A stretch of DNA of 64,000 nt from Typha latifolia (lineage: Eukaryota > Streptophyta > Magnoliopsida > Poales > Typhaceae), in assembly GCA_019914945.1 (NCBI GenBank), contig CM034108.1:3668001-3732000 (forward strand). The letters are read 5' to 3'. The notes beneath the pieces were generated by a model that ran no database searches, had not been told where the DNA came from, and saw nothing but the letters and a program-made list of their open reading frames with translations. This document shows, one piece after another, positions 59,501 through 64,000 of the stretch. Position 1 is the first letter of the stretch, and each line of letters starts with the position of its first letter. The position numbers and the translations under genes were made by a program.

Positions 59501-59613
59501 ACAGTATCCAAAGACTTGAGAGTTCATGCATCCAAGGAATTCAACACCACCACCTGGCCTCCTCCTCCATCAATGCCACAGATTTACACCAAACTCATGT
59601 ACATATGGGTCAG
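51817..59613. other. Long region downstream of the RRM gene, no further gene seen
   Basis: The first 3.8 kb could be the RRM gene's 3'UTR with introns: candidate exon pieces follow acceptors near 52105 (CCAGGATTGCATGGTTGTGT) and 55467 (GTGCTTCTAACGAGATCC). A (TC)n tract is at 56483-56545. A SINE-like tRNA-type head is at about 58465-58560. A MITE right end is at 57777-57815. AT-rich throughout with no supported coding sequence. Confidence 0.4.
56483..56545. repeat. (TC)n microsatellite
   Basis: A perfect TC run of about 31 units in intergenic DNA. Confidence 0.95.
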
Positions 59614-60886
59614 TCACTGCATGTCTAGGTGCACTGGTTCTTCCAAAAGACACTGTTGCATCCCTTGAAAGCTTTGAATCACATTGGGGTACATCAAAGG
59701 ACTCACCTGATCACTCCAATTCATGCTCTCTGAAGTACTAGTAGTCCCATTGCTTTCCACACCCAATATTCCACTTTCTCCATAGAAGCAATCCAATCCT
59801 TCTAACTTAACCTGATTGAATTGGAACATCTCATCGAGCTCCGTCCGAAAACCATTATTAGTACTTGGCAGACCTTCAACATACGGCGCGATGAAGCTAG
59901 AAGATTCATCGTAAACTACTTGCACCGGTGATTGGTGCATCAATGAGTGAGCTACTATAGGATTCTGATGATGACTACTGCTACTTCCTCCAATTCCTCC
60001 AAGCTTTAGAAGCAGTCTTCTGATATACGCATGGTCGTCACCGATGTTTACACGGGCGATGTCGGTAGCAGCGTTCGCCGGCAAGGGCGGTTCGGGCCAC
60101 TGTGTGCTCTCATCATTAGCCATGCCCATGCTTCCGTTGTTCTCCTCTCTCTTCGCTTCGTGCTTCGTTCCACCGACGCGGCGTGCCTGCTTGCCTAGGA
60201 GCTTCTTCTTTAGTCTTGTGTTCCAGTAATTCTTGATGTCGTTGTCCGTCCTACCGGGCAATTGAGCCGCGATTATAGACCACCTACACACCATACATAA
60301 AGAACATAAACCTTCCTTCAGCCATTTATGTTTGGTTGCAAGACTAGAATGAATTTATATATGTATATATTGTATACATAATTGTGTTCCCTTATTCGTG
60401 CTTTTCTTCAAATCCATGAATCTTTAAAGGGAGACAATTTAACCTAAAACCTACCTGCTCCCTATGCTGATGTAGAGTCCACATATGACCCTATCTTCTT
60501 CTTCGGAAAATCCTCCATGCTTCAAGTTCGGCCGGAGGTAGTTCAGCCACCGGAGGCGGCAGCTCTTGCCGCAACGCTTGAGCCCTAAAAAGAAAAAAAA
60601 AAAGATTAAAAATCCATGTAAACCATCGATCACAGAACACCTCACCTCATGTTGATCATAGATAGACACATAAACATATATAACAACATGCATGAAATAT
60701 ATAGTAGCAGTAGTTGTAGTAGTAAATATCATCTATATGTACACGTATACCTATCTTTTGAGGAAGGGCGATCCAGTTGCCGCCGGTACCGTGCTCCTCG
60801 ATGTAGGATTTGAGCTTGGCGTCCTCCTCCGGCGACCATGGCCCTTTCTTCACGTTGGCTTTGTCACAGCAAGGAGCTCTTCCCAT
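59614..60886 (-). CDS. R2R3-MYB transcription factor, RAX/MYB36-type (subgroup 14)
   Basis: Three exons, 60886-60751, 60584-60455 and 60283-59614, give 311 residues. The split codons G|GG (in KIG|LKRC) and AG|G (in GSR|WSII) are the classical intron positions of plant R2R3-MYBs. R2 starts [20 protein letters not shown] and R3 ends [31 protein letters not shown]3 begins [20 protein letters not shown]. These residues are distinctive of the RAX/MYB36/MYB87 subgroup, nuclear regulators of axillary meristems and endodermal (Casparian strip) differentiation. The C-terminus is Ser/Asn-rich with no recognised repressor motif. The conserved start makes 60886 certain. Which member it is cannot be told from the DNA-binding domain alone. 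Confidence 0.94.
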
Positions 60887-63800
60887 GGTGTTGATCTCTT
60901 GGGCTGATGGCTAGCTTCTTGGTTAATTAGGGCAAGGGTTGTGGAGGGGTTAAGGCTTAAGAAAGAAGCGATCGACCATAAGAGTCTTCATTAGTAGTGC
61001 TGAGGAAAGTTATTAAAGTGAGAGGATGGAGGAAACATCTGGGTGTCTTTCTCTTTGTCTTTCTCGGACTAGCTAGAATCTCTATCATGCAGCAGCCATC
61101 ACCACTTAATTTGGGTCCACCAACCAACCTAGCCTGAATTAGATGTTAATTGGGTATTGCTAGCACTTTGTCCACCTCCTTAGTTTTCAAGTTATTTTGA
61201 TGCTAACCAGTAGTTCATGATTTAATATTTATGCGACTCTTAATACTGCACGTCGATAGACGACAGATAACAAAAAAACTATGCATTCTACTGTGCATTC
61301 ATGCCACACTTATCTAGAAATAAAGAAGAAAAAAAAAACTCTAGTCATATATAATATTAGATAATTAGTTGTTCGTTAATGAAGTAATAATGTATATCGT
61401 ACTTTCTTAGAAAAAATATTCAGGAATAATTGGATGAAAACTATTGTTAATCTAGCATAATTGAGCTCATGGGTTTAAATCTTCACCCTAGGCATATGAG
61501 TGACTCATAGTAGAAATTTTATGTGAACACTGTCACAGCTATGTAATTAGGAGATAGAGAGAGTTTAGCCATTTTCTCTAGCTTTTTAATTAGCTTATAA
61601 GAATAAATTTTTTATAAATTATAACAAGTTCTTGATAGGAAAAAAAAAAAATTCCAAGAACAGTCAAAATAATTAAATCTTTCCATTCGGAATGAGGATT
61701 TGAGGGGAGAAAAGTATGTAATATAAATATACATGATCAATAGTTATATGATTGATGGTTAAGTATTTTATTTTCCAGAAGTCATATAGCGAAGACTATC
61801 TCTTTCCAGTTAATGGAGCAGGTGAACCACAAATCGTACGTATTTAGACTATAAATCTACTTGAATTAAACTATTTGTGGAACTATGGAGGACTACAAGG
61901 TTTACTTTTCCTACATCTGAAAGCTCAAATATAAATGCAAAGATATTTTGACAAGTGATCATAATCTCCTCCTTTTAACTCAATTGAATCTTGTAAATTA
62001 ATCACCCTAGCTTTGATATAGAACATTTGGTCATACTTAAGGTTAAAGATTCCTCTATGCAAGTTCTTTTTCTTTTCCTTTTCCTTCAGTAAACCCTCGT
62101 ATCAATTTTTAATTACTAAAATTAAAAAGTTAACCAAGTGGTAATATTTAAAATATATAACAAGAAGACTAGGCAACTATAGCAAGTAACATGGTCATAT
62201 AAGATGCAACATATAAAGTTTGCCATTCTTCTTTCCATTGGCAACCAAAATTGACGCCAATGTGAAAGGGTATCACATTTTTTAAGAATTAATTTATAAT
62301 ACATATAGTTCCCATGGACAAAGTTATGGGCTAATGGCTCTCATTTATGTTAGACATAAATATAATTTTATTCAAACCCGAGGCAATTGTCACCTTAATT
62401 TGCACTCCGAGCGATAATCCTAGAATTCAAATACATGTGATTGGAGCTATTAAATTCGTGTGATCAATGTGTTAATGCATAGAATCTTAATCCAATAGTC
62501 TTTGTTGATATATATCTATCTAATCCTATTTAATTCAAGAACATGAAGTTGGGAGACTCCTATTTATTTACACCCACCATATGCTTGCTTGTAATACCTA
62601 GACCCATTGCTTGGGTCCAAGAGTCCCAAATTCCAAAGTCTATGGAGAATCCTAAGAAACCCCTTAAATTTGATTATCAAATTTAAGCGTAGGGTTTGTG
62701 GTCTTCCATAACGAACAAGAGAAGAGTATGGCCACTTTAGATATGTTAAGTTTATTAAATTATGAAGGTAATTAAGTTAATAAGAGATGTGGTGATGGAC
62801 TGCAACGTTGCGTTAGGTGAAGAAAAGATTTGCGCATGTAAGCATGATCAAATTAGTTTAGAGATAGGAAATTAGAGGAGCAATTAAAGTTGGTAAGCAG
62901 TGATTGATGAAGTCAAGGCTCATAGAGTGAAAGATTAATTAGTCTTAGATGTATTTACTTTGAATAACAACACCCTGAGTTTTGAGAGGGTCTTCCATTA
63001 GGAAGATTATAACCAAGTGATTTATTACGTGATTAATTTTAGAACCTTTATACATCTTCGAGAATAAAACTTTATTAGCACGATAGAAAAGGTAAGATAA
63101 TTTTTCATAATTTAGAGATCAATATATATTATATCAATATAGAAATTGACGAGAGCTTGGAAGATCCTACTGCAATTATTATTTATTTTTTTTATCGTAT
63201 CAAATCCAAATAGATAAATTTCCATCATACATCACGATTTGACCAGCCACTACAACTTCAACGTCAACGTGTCGAGAACCAATTGATCTTGGAGCTATCC
63301 ATGACGTCCTAGAAATTAGAAAAAGTTGATTTATTTCAACCCCTCTTTTTCTTTTTAATTAATGTTAGATTTCCCTACGGAGACTAACTATAGTTCAAAA
63401 GGGTTAAAACTAATCTTAATATAATATTTCTAAGGAAAAATTTGCAAATAAGATTCAAGCCTTATATTTTCTAATCCGACCATTTATTTATTTTTTTATA
63501 TAATTTTTATACAATGGTCAGGATTGTTTTTGATTCAATTCTGTGGGAGAAGAGTGAAGATGATGGGCCAGTAGACAGGTCTAATAGCTTAATGGGCCTC
63601 CCTTATTGGACTTCTGAACGATCATAGGTATGTATTCCTTAACGGGCCTCAGAAAAGCCCAATTTTATTAGGCCCAGTGATCTCTAATTTGCTTGGATAA
63701 TATTCCTATTCTTAAATCTTATCCAAACTAACCAATTAGTTATTAAAAATAATTTTTATTTGTTGAGAAAATAAGAAGTATTTAAGATATTTTAGACTAG

Positions 63801-64000
63801 AGTATTTTCTTGTTGCTTATTCTTATAATTTTTATTTTTTTTAATTAAAAAATAAATAATTAAGAGAGATAAATAAAGTATAACTAATTTATCCGTATGA
63901 TTTTAGTTAAAAGAGTGATTAATACTCTTGGTTCATATAACTGATAATTTCGGTTGATTTTATTTAGTATTGTTTAAGAAATTAATAGTTAATATTAAAT
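60887..64000. other. Upstream region of the MYB gene and AT-rich intergenic DNA
   Basis: The first few hundred bases should contain the MYB leader and promoter; I did not identify a clear TATA box. Around 61455-61490 the words GCTCATGGGTTTAAATCTTC resemble a tRNA-derived B box. The rest to the window end is AT-rich with no supported gene; the sequence at 63555-63680 repeats GGGCCTC words and may be transposon debris. Confidence 0.4.

Overview
The window is nuclear DNA of a flowering plant. Genes are split by GT-AG introns, intergenic DNA is AT-rich and full of microsatellites, MITEs, SINE-like and LINE sequences, and every recognisable family is plant-type (XLG G protein, DC1 zinc-finger proteins, MATE/DTX carrier, VQ protein, phytosulfokine, R2R3-MYB). 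Some coding sequences are very GC-rich (both DC1 genes, the ELO-like gene) beside AT-rich genes, which suggests a monocot. That is an inference and I cannot name the species.

Layout. 1-472 (-): N-terminus of an extra-large G protein, cut by the window edge. 2722-2886 (+): TOM6, mitochondrial import. 5679-9744: a 4.0-kb LINE on the minus strand with a perfect 16-bp target-site duplication and a large internal deletion. 11501-12294 (+): DC1 gene copy 1, frameshifted near its end. 12831-16279 (-): eight-exon MATE transporter with a second, shorter first exon. 17376-18377 (-): Myb/SANT-like gene with a probable long 5'UTR intron reaching about 20640. 22886-23683 (+): DC1 copy 2, followed by a decayed fragment of the Myb/SANT gene and a LINE remnant. 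29556-30525 (+): ELO-like elongase relative. 32947-33020 (-): tRNA-Val(CAC). 33119-34544 (-): BC10-like glycosyltransferase. 37777-38055 (+): VQ protein with a hAT-like MITE just downstream. 39583-44460 (+): BSD-domain protein. 45923-46923 (+): two-exon gene for a 42-residue membrane microprotein. 48135-48456 (-): phytosulfokine precursor with an unusual YIYTH core. 50177-51816 (+): two-RRM RNA-binding protein. 59614-60886 (-): R2R3-MYB of the RAX/MYB36 type.

The genes are independent plant loci, not an operon or a pathway cluster. The main structural story is 11-27 kb: two DC1 paralogues about 11 kb apart, each followed by Myb/SANT sequence in the same orientation, which points to an old tandem duplication that later lost pieces. 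Both DC1 copies carry damage (loss of the tail in one, loss of a zinc ligand in the other) and both keep the same two-codon upstream ORF overlapping the start codon.

The observations most worth checking are the YIYTH phytosulfokine, the duplicated MATE first exon lacking 17 codons, the microprotein gene, the SINE-like family with three copies, and the LINE whose deletion junction repeats the reverse-transcriptase YADD-coding segment. Exon boundaries were placed by eye from splice dinucleotides, reading-frame continuity and family knowledge; no alignment or transcript data were available.
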